A stretch of DNA of 64,000 bases from the NCBI GenBank assembly GCA_946221915.1, contig CAMIKG010000015.1, positions 26,376 through 90,375 of the forward strand, in the 5' to 3' direction. Below are positions 16,468 to 25,143 of the stretch, in pieces; position 1 is the stretch's first letter, and each line of letters opens with the position of its first letter. This DNA comes from an uncultured Erwinia sp. Lineage in GTDB: Bacteria; Pseudomonadota; Gammaproteobacteria; Enterobacterales; Enterobacteriaceae. Under the pieces are notes generated by a model. That model saw only the letters and a list, made by a program, of their open reading frames with translations. It had not been told where the DNA came from and ran no database searches. The position numbers were made by a program, and so were the translations under genes.

Positions 16468-17074
16468 GGCTTCTCTGCTCCATGATAACGCCAGTGAACT
16501 GGAACAGGCTGTGGCGATAACTGGCAATTTGATCGCGCGACCGCCCATCCTTTTACGTGACTTATGGCAACCCTCATGTTGCCCGGCAGCACTACTGCCG
16601 TGGCTGGCGTGGACGTTTTCGGTTGATCGCTGGGATGAGAACTGGTCAGAAGAGGCGAAACGCCAGGTCATCAGCGTCTCTTTTTATGTCCACCAGCACA
16701 AAGGAACCATCGGGGCATTAAAGCGGGCGGTTGAACAAATCGGTTCCATTATTCGTATTACAGAATGGTGGCAACGGGAGCCGGAAGGTGTTCCCGGTAC
16801 GTTTGCGCTGGAAATTGGCGTGCGCAACAGCGGCATCACCGAGGAGATGTATCACGAACTGGAGCGGCTGATTGATGATGTCAAACCGGTATCACGCCAT
16901 TTAATCGGATTAGCCATTACGCTGGAAAGCCAGGGAATTATTTCTATCGCGGTAAATAACTATGATGGCGACACGCTGACTATTTATCCCTTTATTCCTG
17001 AGCAGGTCGAAAGCCGGGGTCACAACTATTATGGCGCAGCGCTGCATCTGATCGATACCCTGAGGATCAGCTGA
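16460..17074 (+). CDS. I: P2-like tail protein (gpI)
   Basis: 204 residues from ATG 16460 (GGGGA upstream), overlapping J by eight bases. LLPWLAWTFSVDRWDENWSEEAKRQ and FYVHQHKGTIGALKRAVE are signature blocks of phage tail protein I, a baseplate protein connecting to the fibres. The C-terminal SRGHNYYGAALH block is also typical. Confidence 0.95.
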   Translation: MNKASLLHDNASELEQAVAITGNLIARPPILLRDLWQPSCCPAALLPWLAWTFSVDRWDENWSEEAKRQVISVSFYVHQHKGTIGALKRAVEQIGSIIRITEWWQREPEGVPGTFALEIGVRNSGITEEMYHELERLIDDVKPVSRHLIGLAITLESQGIISIAVNNYDGDTLTIYPFIPEQVESRGHNYYGAALHLIDTLRIS

Positions 17075-18192
17075 TGGCCGTCACTTACTTCACATTGCTC
17101 ACCGAGGCTGGAGAAATCGCGCTGGCCAATGCCATTGCCGGGGGGACTCAGTTACGTCTGACGCAGATAGCGGTTGGCGATGGTAATGGCGAGCTACTGG
17201 TGCCCGACCCACAGCAAACCCAGCTGATAAACGAACGCCGTCGAGCGCCGCTGAATACCCTGTTCACAGACGCTGATAACACGAATCAAATTATCGCCGA
17301 GCAGATTTTACCCGAGGATGTTGGCGGGTGGTGGATTAGAGAGATAGGCCTGTACGACGAGCTAGACAGGTTAATCGCAGTAGGCAATTGCCCGCCGACA
17401 TACAAGCCATTGCTCAGCGAAGGCAGCGGACGCACTCAGGTCATCCGTATGGTGCTGATCGTATCCAGCACTGAGAATGTTGAGCTGATGATTGACCCTT
17501 CTATGGTATTGGCCACAAGAGAATATGTGGATTCGTCAGTTACCTGTCCGCCAGGCACTCCGCTGCCATGGCCATCAGAAAATATCCCCGCTGGTTATGC
17601 CCTGATGAATGGTCAGCTATTTAACACTGCCGTCTATCCGAGGTTAACCCTGGCGTATCCGGACGGCATCATCCCTGATATGCGCGGCTGGACAATTAAA
17701 GGTAAGCCCGCTGCCGGTCGTATCGTCTTGTCTCAGGAACCTGACGGTGTTCTGTCCCACACTCATACCGCTCTTGTCAGTAGTGCTGATTTAGGCACCG
17801 TCGCCGTGTCATCAACTGATTTGGGAACAAAGGCAACCACCGTTTTTGATTACGGTACAAAGTCGACTTACGAAGCGGGGAACCATAACCATGACAGTGG
17901 CTGGGGGGAAGATACGAGAACGTGGGGTGGACCATTTGGCCTTAGCTCCCGGAGCAATACAGGAGGCTCAGGCGATACCGACTGGGATAACGAAGGCTAT
18001 CTTACCAGCACTGCAGGAAATCATTCGCACGTAATCAACATCGGCGCACATGAGCACAGCATTGAGTTAGGGTGGCACGACCACATTGTAAATCTGGGTG
18101 TTCACAATCACATCATCACCATTAACGAAACAGGTAATAGCGAAAACACCATCAGGAATATTGCCTTTAACTATATCGTGAGGCTGGCATGA
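17074..18192 (+). CDS. H: Tail fibre protein (gpH), short form with HxH-rich tip
   Basis: 372 residues. Residues 1-150 are the conserved tail-collar fibre N-terminus (YFTLLTEAGEIALANAIA, VGGWWIREIGLYD) that docks on the baseplate. A tail-collar domain follows (PPGTPLPWPSENIPAGYALMNG near 165). The distal part is variable and carries HTH, HNHD, HSH, HEH, HDH and HNH motifs; such HxH pairs coordinate iron in long-fibre tips. At 372 residues it is much shorter than P2 H (about 670), so the host-binding part has been exchanged. Confidence 0.93.
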   Translation: MAVTYFTLLTEAGEIALANAIAGGTQLRLTQIAVGDGNGELLVPDPQQTQLINERRRAPLNTLFTDADNTNQIIAEQILPEDVGGWWIREIGLYDELDRLIAVGNCPPTYKPLLSEGSGRTQVIRMVLIVSSTENVELMIDPSMVLATREYVDSSVTCPPGTPLPWPSENIPAGYALMNGQLFNTAVYPRLTLAYPDGIIPDMRGWTIKGKPAAGRIVLSQEPDGVLSHTHTALVSSADLGTVAVSSTDLGTKATTVFDYGTKSTYEAGNHNHDSGWGEDTRTWGGPFGLSSRSNTGGSGDTDWDNEGYLTSTAGNHSHVINIGAHEHSIELGWHDHIVNLGVHNHIITINETGNSENTIRNIAFNYIVRLA

Positions 18193-18896
18193 GTAACTTT
18201 GAATTCTCTGACGAACCCCGGACTTTACGCGTGTTCCATTACACCGCCGATACACAGGAATATATTGGAGCCGGGGAGGTGTATATTGCACCAAATACCG
18301 GCCTGCCCGCGTACTGCGTTCTGACTGAACCACCGGAAACACCTCAGGGCTATGCGCAAATCTGGGATGGGCAACAATGGCATATTATTGAAGACCATCG
18401 GGGGAAAACGCTCTACAGCACCACATTGCGTTATGAAATAAAGATTACCGAACCCGGTCCCCTGCCCGATGATGTCACGCCACTCGCGCCCGGAAGCATC
18501 TTTGACCGCTGGAATGGCGACAGCTGGCAACGCGATACCGATGAAGTGCGTGCGGCAAAAATCGCAGAGATCAAAAATTACCGTGACGCCATAACAGCTG
18601 ATTATATCATTATCGACGGCCACCATTTTCACAGCGATGCAGGCAGTCGCATCCAGCAGATGACGCTGACAAAAATGGCTCAGTCGCAGCAAATTCCTCC
18701 CGGCCTGATGTGGCAAACCAAAAACCATGGTCTGCTGGAACTCACCAGTGAAATCGCTGCTCAGTTTGAGTCGGTGACGATAGCGCATGATATGCGGCTT
18801 TTTGCCACGGCTCAGCAGCACATTACTGCAGTTGAGGCACTGGGATCGATTGAGGCGATAGAGAGTTATGACTATTCACAGGGATGGCAGCCATGA
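18189..18896 (+). CDS. G: Tail fibre assembly protein (gpG, DUF4376-containing)
   Basis: 235 residues. The C-terminal half (EIKNYRDAITADYIIIDGHHFHSDAGSRIQQM) is the DUF4376 domain common in fibre assembly chaperones; the N-terminal half holds fibre-derived sequence. It overlaps H by four bases and is expected to fold or trimerise H. It is unlike the shorter P2 G in the C-terminal half, matching the exchanged fibre. Confidence 0.88.
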   Translation: MSNFEFSDEPRTLRVFHYTADTQEYIGAGEVYIAPNTGLPAYCVLTEPPETPQGYAQIWDGQQWHIIEDHRGKTLYSTTLRYEIKITEPGPLPDDVTPLAPGSIFDRWNGDSWQRDTDEVRAAKIAEIKNYRDAITADYIIIDGHHFHSDAGSRIQQMTLTKMAQSQQIPPGLMWQTKNHGLLELTSEIAAQFESVTIAHDMRLFATAQQHITAVEALGSIEAIESYDYSQGWQP

Positions 18897-18997
18897 GTCA
18901 GATTTTTGCAGCATCTTACAGGGAGCGGGCGGTCGGATTGTCGAGCGCTGACCGATCTTCGTCTGCACTGATTGTTAGCTTACGCGTTCTGCCATGA
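18893..18997 (+). CDS. Very short frame linking G and the methylase gene
   Basis: A 34-codon frame from an ATG that overlaps the stop of G (ATGA) to a TGA that overlaps the ATG of the methylase. It starts MSQIFAASYRERAV. Both overlaps would allow coupled translation into the methylase gene, which otherwise lacks a clear ribosome-binding site. It may be a chance frame or the remnant of a longer gene. Confidence 0.25.
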   Translation: MSQIFAASYRERAVGLSSADRSSSALIVSLRVLP

Positions 18998-19764
18998 TGA
19001 CCGCACTACCTATTATTCCGTGGATCGGTGGCAAACGACGCCTGGCTAAACATATCCTGCCTCTTTTCCCGGCGCATCAGTGTTATGTCGAGCCCTTTTG
19101 TGGCGCTGCCGCTCTGTTTTTTATGAAGCCCCCCGTCAAAGCAGAGGTGCTGAATGACATTAATGGTGACGTCATTAACCTGTATCGCGTCGTGCAGCAT
19201 CATCTGGAAGAATTTGTGCGTCAGTTCCGATGGGCGCTATCAAGTCGGGAAATGTTCGGCTGGCTGAAAGCCACACCAGAAATAATACTGACGGATATTC
19301 AACGCGCCGCGCGATTTTATTATCTGCAAAAACTGACATTCGGAGCAAAAGTACAGGGTCGCACCTTTGGCACGGCAACCACCTCCCCACCCCGGTTAAA
19401 TCTGTTACGCCTGGAAGAAGATCTGTCTGCTGCCCATCTGCGTCTGGCCAGTGCGTTAATTGAACGGCTCGACTGGCAGGAATGCGTCCGCCGTTATGAT
19501 CGTCCTCATACGCTGTTTTATCTCGATCCTCCTTACTGGCAGACGACCGGTTACGGCATCGATTTTGGTCTGGAGCAATATCAGATCATGGCCGGACTGG
19601 CGCGTACCATTCAGGGCCAGATGATTATTTCAGTCAATGATATCCCCGAAATGCGCGAGATATTTGCCGGGCTGACCATCTCCACTATCGATATTCTCTA
19701 TACCGTTGGCAGCGTTGAAAGCAGAAAGTCTGTGTCCAGGGAGCTGATTATCCGTAACTCCTGA
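18994..19764 (+). CDS. DNA adenine methylase (Dam/D12 class)
   Basis: 256 residues of the D12 class N6-adenine methyltransferase family. IPWIGGKRRLAKHILPLFP (SAM-binding N-terminus), VEPFCGAAALFF (FxGxG-like motif I) and LDPPYWQT (catalytic DPPY near 178-181) are all present; the length is usual for phage Dam. It would methylate phage and host DNA, which can protect from restriction or alter gene control; target sequence unknown. It occupies the G-FI joint, the site of the Z/fun moron in P2. Confidence 0.93.
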   Translation: MMTALPIIPWIGGKRRLAKHILPLFPAHQCYVEPFCGAAALFFMKPPVKAEVLNDINGDVINLYRVVQHHLEEFVRQFRWALSSREMFGWLKATPEIILTDIQRAARFYYLQKLTFGAKVQGRTFGTATTSPPRLNLLRLEEDLSAAHLRLASALIERLDWQECVRRYDRPHTLFYLDPPYWQTTGYGIDFGLEQYQIMAGLARTIQGQMIISVNDIPEMREIFAGLTISTIDILYTVGSVESRKSVSRELIIRNS

Positions 19765-19779
19765 CGCCTCTCGCTATTG

Positions 19780-19840
19780 CTTGTACGGTTCACCAGTACA
19801 AGCAATAGCGATCTCCCATCTTTTTGCCCTGTGCCACCAT
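19780..19840 (+). promoter_or_regulatory. Ogr-type late promoter for FI-FII-E-T-U-D
   Basis: CTTGT (19780-19784), N13, ACAAG (19798-19802), inside a perfect 16-bp dyad (19771-19786 and 19796-19811). CCCTGTGCCACCAT at 19827-19840 repeats, at identical distance, the element before X. The -10 is CACCAT and the transcript should start near 19847, 30 bases before FI. The dyad looks like a terminator but has no adjoining T-run. Confidence 0.8.
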
Positions 19841-19875
19841 GGTGATTTACCGATCCGATTGCTGGAGGCCATGCT

Positions 19876-21054
19876 ATGGCAAACGATTATCATCACGGCG
19901 TTCGCGTGATTGAAGTCAATGAAGGTGTGCGTCCCATCCGTACCGTTTCCACAGCGGTGATTGGTGTAGTCTGTACCAGTAATGATGCCGATGCGGCCGT
20001 TTTCCCGCTCGATACTCCGGTGCTGCTGACAGATGTGCGCTCCGCTCTGGGCAGCGCCGGAGACCATGGCACACTGGCGCATACACTGGATGCCATCGCC
20101 GACCAAACGCAACCGTTAGTGGTAGTGGTTCGGGCAGCCGAAGGTGAAACTGACGCCGAAACCACCGCCAATATTATCGGCGGCAGTACGCCAGCCGGGA
20201 AATATACCGGTATGAAAGCACTGCTGGATTCACAAATTCAGCTCAGAGTAAAACCGCGCATTCTTGCGGTGCCCGGCCTGGATTCGCTGCCAGTGGCAAC
20301 CGAACTACTGAGTATTTGCCAGCAGCTACGCGCTTTCAGCTATCTGTCGGCTTTTGAGGCCCAGACCAAAGAAGAAGCCGTGCAGTATCGTGTTCAAATC
20401 GGTGCGCGGGAAGCGATGATTATCTGGCCAGAATTTGTTGGTTTTGATACTCAGGCCGCAGCGGAACGCATCCTGTATGCCACCGCCCGCGCTGTTGGGC
20501 TACGCGCAAAAATCGACGAAGAAACTGGCTGGCATAAAACATTATCCAACGTCGATGTGAATGGCGTAACGGGCATCTCGCGCAGCGTATTCTGGGACTT
20601 GCAGTCTACTGCCACCGACTCTGACTACCTTAACAGCCACGACGTCACCACACTGATTTGTCATAGCGGCTATCGTTTTTGGGGTTCACGTACCTGCAGC
20701 AGCGATCCGCTGTTCGCCTTTGAGAACTATACCCGCACTGCCCACGTGCTGGCCGACACCATGGCAGACGCCCATTTCTGGGCCGTCGACAAACCACAGC
20801 ACCCCACCCTGTTTCGCGACATCCTCGAAGGCGTCAACGCCAAGTTCCGCGAACTTAAAGGCAACGGCTACATCGTAGATGGCACCGCGTGGTTCGATCC
20901 CGCAGCCAACCCTCCTGACATTCTGAAAGCGGGTAAAGCCTGGATCGATTACGACTACACGCCGGTACCGCCGCTGGAAAACCTGACATTCCGCCAGCGT
21001 ATTACTGACCGCTACCTGATCAATCTGGCTGAATCCATCGCCACCACAACCTGA
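19876..21054 (+). CDS. FI: Contractile tail sheath protein (gpFI)
   Basis: 392 residues, the usual length of P2 FI. MANDYHHGVRVIEVNEGVRPI at the start, IADQTQPLVVVVRAAEG, GYRFWGSRTCSSDP near 270 and FRQRITDRYLINL at the end are signature blocks. It polymerises around the tube and contracts on infection. GGAGG lies seven bases before ATG 19876. Confidence 0.97.
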   Translation: MANDYHHGVRVIEVNEGVRPIRTVSTAVIGVVCTSNDADAAVFPLDTPVLLTDVRSALGSAGDHGTLAHTLDAIADQTQPLVVVVRAAEGETDAETTANIIGGSTPAGKYTGMKALLDSQIQLRVKPRILAVPGLDSLPVATELLSICQQLRAFSYLSAFEAQTKEEAVQYRVQIGAREAMIIWPEFVGFDTQAAAERILYATARAVGLRAKIDEETGWHKTLSNVDVNGVTGISRSVFWDLQSTATDSDYLNSHDVTTLICHSGYRFWGSRTCSSDPLFAFENYTRTAHVLADTMADAHFWAVDKPQHPTLFRDILEGVNAKFRELKGNGYIVDGTAWFDPAANPPDILKAGKAWIDYDYTPVPPLENLTFRQRITDRYLINLAESIATTT

Positions 21055-21068
21055 CGGGAGGATGCGTT

Positions 21069-21584
21069 ATGGCCTTACCCAGCAAACTGAAATACCTCAA
21101 TCTGTTTAACGAAGGCGACATCTACCTGGCACAGGTGGAGTCGTTCACCCCAGCCAAACTGACCCGCAAGCTGGAAGCTTATCGTGGCGGCGGTATGAAT
21201 GGTGCTGCACATATCGATCTGGGGTTAGACGATGAAGCCTTAAGTGTGGAATGGTCGGTTGGCGGTTACGAATTGCGGGCGCTGCGGCAAATCGGCTGGA
21301 CCAGTATCAGTGGTGTGATGCTGCGCTTCACAGGTGCGATTCAGCGTGAAGATAGCGAAGCATACGATGCGGTGGAAATCGTCGTGCGTGGGCGCCACAA
21401 GGAACTGGATCGCGGCGAGTATAAACAGGGAGAGAATTCTGCGACCAAAATCAGCACGTTATGTACGTATTACAAAGAGTCAGTTAACGGCGAAGCGATT
21501 GTCGAAATTGATACGGTGAATTTTATCGAAAACATTGATGGCAAAGATCGCCTGGCTGGCGCACGGCGCGCGATTGGCCTGTAA
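21069..21584 (+). CDS. FII: Tail tube protein (gpFII)
   Basis: 171 residues matching P2 FII, the tail tube: LPSKLKYLNLFNEGDIYLAQV, LTRKLEAYRGGGMNG and GRHKELDRGEYKQGENS. Fifteen bases after FI, with GGGAGG upstream, in the same late operon. Confidence 0.97.
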   Translation: MALPSKLKYLNLFNEGDIYLAQVESFTPAKLTRKLEAYRGGGMNGAAHIDLGLDDEALSVEWSVGGYELRALRQIGWTSISGVMLRFTGAIQREDSEAYDAVEIVVRGRHKELDRGEYKQGENSATKISTLCTYYKESVNGEAIVEIDTVNFIENIDGKDRLAGARRAIGL

Positions 21585-21593
21585 GGATGGACG

Positions 21594-21890
21594 ATGAACG
21601 AACGTAAAACCGTAACCTTAAATACTCCCCTGAAGCGCGGCGAGACTGAATTGAGCGATTTTCAGCTGCGCAAGCCGCTGGGTGGCGATTTGCGCGGTGT
21701 CAGCCTGGTGGAATTACTGAGCCTGAATGTCGATGCATTAACCACCGTTCTGCCGCGTATTACCGCTCCGGCGCTGAACAGACATGAAGTAGCGCAGCTG
21801 GACTTTATCGACCTGACGGCTTTCGGCACGGCGGTAATCAGTTTTTTGCCGCAGACCTTACCGGAAGCAACGGATACCCTGAGCACATAG
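21594..21890 (+). CDS. E: Tail assembly chaperone, unshifted product (gpE)
   Basis: 98 residues, P2 gpE type (TVTLNTPLKRGETELSDFQLRKP). It is made when ribosomes do not shift at the slippery site T TTT TTG (21842-21848) and end at TAG 21888-21890. It shields the tape measure with the fused E-E' product. Confidence 0.94.
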   Translation: MNERKTVTLNTPLKRGETELSDFQLRKPLGGDLRGVSLVELLSLNVDALTTVLPRITAPALNRHEVAQLDFIDLTAFGTAVISFLPQTLPEATDTLST

Positions 21891-22012
21891 AGGATGCGCA
21901 GGCTGATATTGCGGTGGTTTTTCACTGGTCACTGTCAGCGCTGGACGCATTATCCCTCAGGGAAACCCTTTACTGGCGCGAACAGGCGCGTCAGCGTAGC
22001 GGTACAGAATAA
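21594..22012 (+). CDS. E': Tail assembly chaperone E-E' made by -1 frameshift at 21842-21848
   Basis: At T TTT TTG (21842-21848, zero-frame codons AGT TTT TTG) a -1 slip continues in the overlapping frame to TAA 22010-22012, adding about 54 residues that include IAVVFHWSLSALDALSLRE and end WREQARQRSGTE, the classic E' tail. The total is about 138 residues. The E' stop overlaps the ATG of T. Programmed -1 shifting between E and E' is established for P2 and for G/GT of lambda; here heptamer and downstream frame are directly visible. Confidence 0.92.
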
Positions 22013-24702
22013 TGAGCACACAAAACCTTCGCCTTCAGGTGTTACTCAGCGCCGTTGATAAACTGACCCGCCCGTTAAAAAACGTCACTCACAGCACCAG
22101 CGCGACGGCCAGAGCCTTAAAGACTGCACAACAACAGGTGAAAGCACTCAATATGCAGACCGGGCAAATTGACGGCTATCGAAAATTGTCGCGGGATATT
22201 GGCGTCACCAGCAATCAATTAACTCAGGCACAGGCGCGGGTTAAAGCGCTGGCTACCACCATGCACAGCACAACTACTCCAACTACTGCTATGCAGCGCG
22301 AACTGGCTAAAGCCCATCAGGAGGCGCAACGACTAAAAGAACGACATAACCAGCTTACTCAGGCTCAACAGCGCAGCCGCAGCACCTTACGCAGTGCCGG
22401 CATCGATACGAAAAACCTGGGCCAGCGCCAGCGCGAATTGCGCCAGCATCTTGATGCCGCCAGCCGTAGTGTGGAACAACAGCGTAAGCAGCTGGAGCGA
22501 TTAAACCGTCAGCAGCAAAGAATGAATAACGCCAGAGCCAGCTATGCTGCCGCAACAGAGGCACGCAACAAACTGGCGGGATTTGGTGCTACTGCCACCG
22601 CCAGCGGTGCTGGCATGCTGTACGGCGCTTCACGCACAATGATGCCCGGCTACGACTTCGATACTGGCATGTCTCGCGTGCAGGCGTTAACCCGCACCGA
22701 TAAAGATTCAACAGAATTAAAACACCTGCGGGATCAGGCGAGGCAGCTTGGTGCATCGACGTCATTTACCGCTAATGATGTTGCCGGTGGACAGGGCTTT
22801 CTGGCGATGGCCGGTTACACGCCCGACAAGATCGTGCAGGCGATGCCACATATGCTGGATTTGGCTAAAGCTTCTGGCATGGACAGTCAGCTTGCTGAAG
22901 TTGCCGATATTGCCTCCAATATTCAGTCTGCCTGGAAAATCCCGGCGGATCAGATGCAGCGTATGGCAGATGCTTTAACCTTTACCTTCACCACTTCGAA
23001 TACTGATTTACGTATGCTCGGTGAAACCATGAAGTATGTCGGCCCCGCCGCGCAGGCAGCAGGTCAAGACTTTGCAACTGTGTCTGCAATGATCGGTATG
23101 CTGGGTAACGTCGGAATTCAGGGATCGCAGGCAGGTACTTCATTACGTATGTCGCTGTTACGGCTGGCAGCACAACCGAAAAAAGCGAGCGAAGCCTTAG
23201 CGGCATTAAATGTCTCCGTCGCCGACAGCGCTGGCCATATGAAACCCATGCCGCAATTGCTGAGCGAACTCGCTGCCGCATTTAACATCCTGGGTATTAA
23301 CGGCGTCGGCAACGTCAAAAAAATGGCCTATATCAAAGATATTTTCGGCGTGGAATCCTCCTCCGCCATGATGGAGCTGCTGGATAAGCAATCCACCATT
23401 GCGCCATCACAACGTATCGAAGCCTATGCAGAACAGGTTAAAGATTCGTTCGGTACCGCTGGCAGAGTCGCTAAAACCATGGCCGATAATATGAAAGGCG
23501 ATGTACAGGGTCTGCAATCCGCCTGGGAAGATTTGGGTATTGAGATGTTTGCATCAGTGGACAGACCGCTGCGCGGTATCACTCAGCGTATAACCAATGT
23601 GATCCGCAACACAGGACAGTGGCTGAAGGAAAATCCCGTGCTGACTGCTACCCTGGTAAAAATCGGCGCGGCTGTCGCGGTGTTTACTGTCGCACTGGGC
23701 AGCCTCTCGTTGATGCTGGCCGCCATTGTGGGTCCGATGGCGATGTTGAAACTCAGTCTGTCAGTGCTCGGTATTAAGGGCGGAAGCACACTCGGATTGT
23801 TAATGAATGCCTTTAAGGGCGTCGGCAACGCGGTTATCTGGCTGGGCCGCGTTATGCTGGCAAACCCCATTCTGGCGGTGGTGGCATTAATCGCCGGTGC
23901 TGCGATCTGGATTTGGCAAAATTGGCACTGGCTGGGGCCAAAATTTGCCGCGCTATGGAATAGCATCAAAACTACCACACTGAAGGAATGGAACAGCACG
24001 GTGTTATTCCTGGAACAGCTGTGGGGAACCGTCACCAGCGCGATTAGCAGAGCATGGGAGGATATTAAAAATATTGTCAGTCATGCTCTGACAGCCATTG
24101 TTCACTTTTTCAGCAACTGGAATTTATCGGCGGTGTTTACCAGCGTCTGGGATAATGTACTGAATAGCTTTAATGGCCTGCCGGATAAATTTCTGCAAAT
24201 CGGCGGCAATATTATGGAAGGACTGAAACAAGGGATCTTTGCCAAATGGGAAGCTATTAAACAGGGCGTACTGGATCTAGGCAGCAATATTTCTAACTGG
24301 TTTAAAGACAAGCTGGGTATTCACTCGCCATCTCAGGTATTTGCCGAGCTGGGTCGTTTTACCGTAGCAGGACTGGCAACAGGGATTAAAGATAGCACCC
24401 GCGATGCTCTGGCCAGCGTCGGCCAGCTGACTAAACAACTTATCGCCGCAGGTGCAGACTTGACGCTCAGCACTGCAGCAGCGGCCATGCCCTCGATTAG
24501 CGCCCAGCCTGATGCCCGTACACCACTTTCACCTGCCGCGTTCGCACAGCCCACCCGCAATAGTACTTCCGTCATCATTCATATTCACGCGGCTCCCGGT
24601 ATGGATGAGCAACAGCTGGCCAGAATGGTAGCCCAGGAACTGGATAAACGTGAACGGCAGAACATCGCCAGACACCTTAGCAGTCTGCGCGATATCGACT
24701 GA
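22012..24702 (+). CDS. T: Tail tape measure protein (gpT)
   Basis: 896 residues. The first 180 form a charged coiled coil (many Gln/Arg/Lys), then the TP901-type tape measure domain (ARQLGASTSFTANDVAGGQGFLAMAG, IQGSQAGTSLRMSLLRLA) and hydrophobic segments near residues 545-580 and 605-640. The C-terminus has the SNISNWFKDKLGIHSPSQVFAELG motif common to tape measures. Its length sets tail length and is larger than P2 T (815), predicting a slightly longer tail. Confidence 0.96.
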   Translation: MSTQNLRLQVLLSAVDKLTRPLKNVTHSTSATARALKTAQQQVKALNMQTGQIDGYRKLSRDIGVTSNQLTQAQARVKALATTMHSTTTPTTAMQRELAKAHQEAQRLKERHNQLTQAQQRSRSTLRSAGIDTKNLGQRQRELRQHLDAASRSVEQQRKQLERLNRQQQRMNNARASYAAATEARNKLAGFGATATASGAGMLYGASRTMMPGYDFDTGMSRVQALTRTDKDSTELKHLRDQARQLGASTSFTANDVAGGQGFLAMAGYTPDKIVQAMPHMLDLAKASGMDSQLAEVADIASNIQSAWKIPADQMQRMADALTFTFTTSNTDLRMLGETMKYVGPAAQAAGQDFATVSAMIGMLGNVGIQGSQAGTSLRMSLLRLAAQPKKASEALAALNVSVADSAGHMKPMPQLLSELAAAFNILGINGVGNVKKMAYIKDIFGVESSSAMMELLDKQSTIAPSQRIEAYAEQVKDSFGTAGRVAKTMADNMKGDVQGLQSAWEDLGIEMFASVDRPLRGITQRITNVIRNTGQWLKENPVLTATLVKIGAAVAVFTVALGSLSLMLAAIVGPMAMLKLSLSVLGIKGGSTLGLLMNAFKGVGNAVIWLGRVMLANPILAVVALIAGAAIWIWQNWHWLGPKFAALWNSIKTTTLKEWNSTVLFLEQLWGTVTSAISRAWEDIKNIVSHALTAIVHFFSNWNLSAVFTSVWDNVLNSFNGLPDKFLQIGGNIMEGLKQGIFAKWEAIKQGVLDLGSNISNWFKDKLGIHSPSQVFAELGRFTVAGLATGIKDSTRDALASVGQLTKQLIAAGADLTLSTAAAAMPSISAQPDARTPLSPAAFAQPTRNSTSVIIHIHAAPGMDEQQLARMVAQELDKRERQNIARHLSSLRDID

Positions 24703-24714
24703 GGAAAAACCATT

Positions 24715-25143
24715 ATGATGATGGTATTAGGTCTGTTTGTTTTCAGTCTCAGAACGCTGCCTTACCAGGATATGCAGCACGCTATTGCATGGCGACACCC
24801 CGCCAGCTCGCGAGTTGGCCAGCGCCCGGCCAGCCAGTTTATTGGCGTGGACAATGAAACTATCACGTTAAACGGTGTGCTGTTGCCTGAACTCACCGGC
24901 GGACGCTTTACCATCCTCTTTCTGCGCAAAATGGCCGATCAGGGTAAAGCATGGCCACTGATTGAAGGTACCGGATCGATTCTCGGTTGGTTTGTGATTG
25001 AAAGCCTGAACATCACTAAAAGTGTATTTTTCCGCGATGGGGCTGCGCGGCGTATCGAGTTCACGCTGGCGCTTAAGCGCGCAGATGCGCCTGCGTTATC
25101 CGGTTTGATGGGCGATGCCGTTACCACGATGGAGGGGCTATGA
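24715..25143 (+). CDS. U: Tail protein (gpU), tail terminator/baseplate hub factor
   Basis: 142 residues like P2 gpU: MVLGLFVFSLRTLPYQDMQH, and the end VFFRDGAARRIEFTLALKRAD. ATG 24715 follows GAGGA; further ATGs at 24718 and 24721 are possible. Its end overlaps D by four bases. Confidence 0.95.
   Translation: MMMVLGLFVFSLRTLPYQDMQHAIAWRHPASSRVGQRPASQFIGVDNETITLNGVLLPELTGGRFTILFLRKMADQGKAWPLIEGTGSILGWFVIESLNITKSVFFRDGAARRIEFTLALKRADAPALSGLMGDAVTTMEGL

Noticed and set aside
19771..19811. Perfect 16-bp stem after the methylase gene, first read as a terminator
   Set aside because: No T-run follows, and the core is the same CTTGT-N13-ACAAG dyad found before O, X and V, so it was reassigned to the late promoter.
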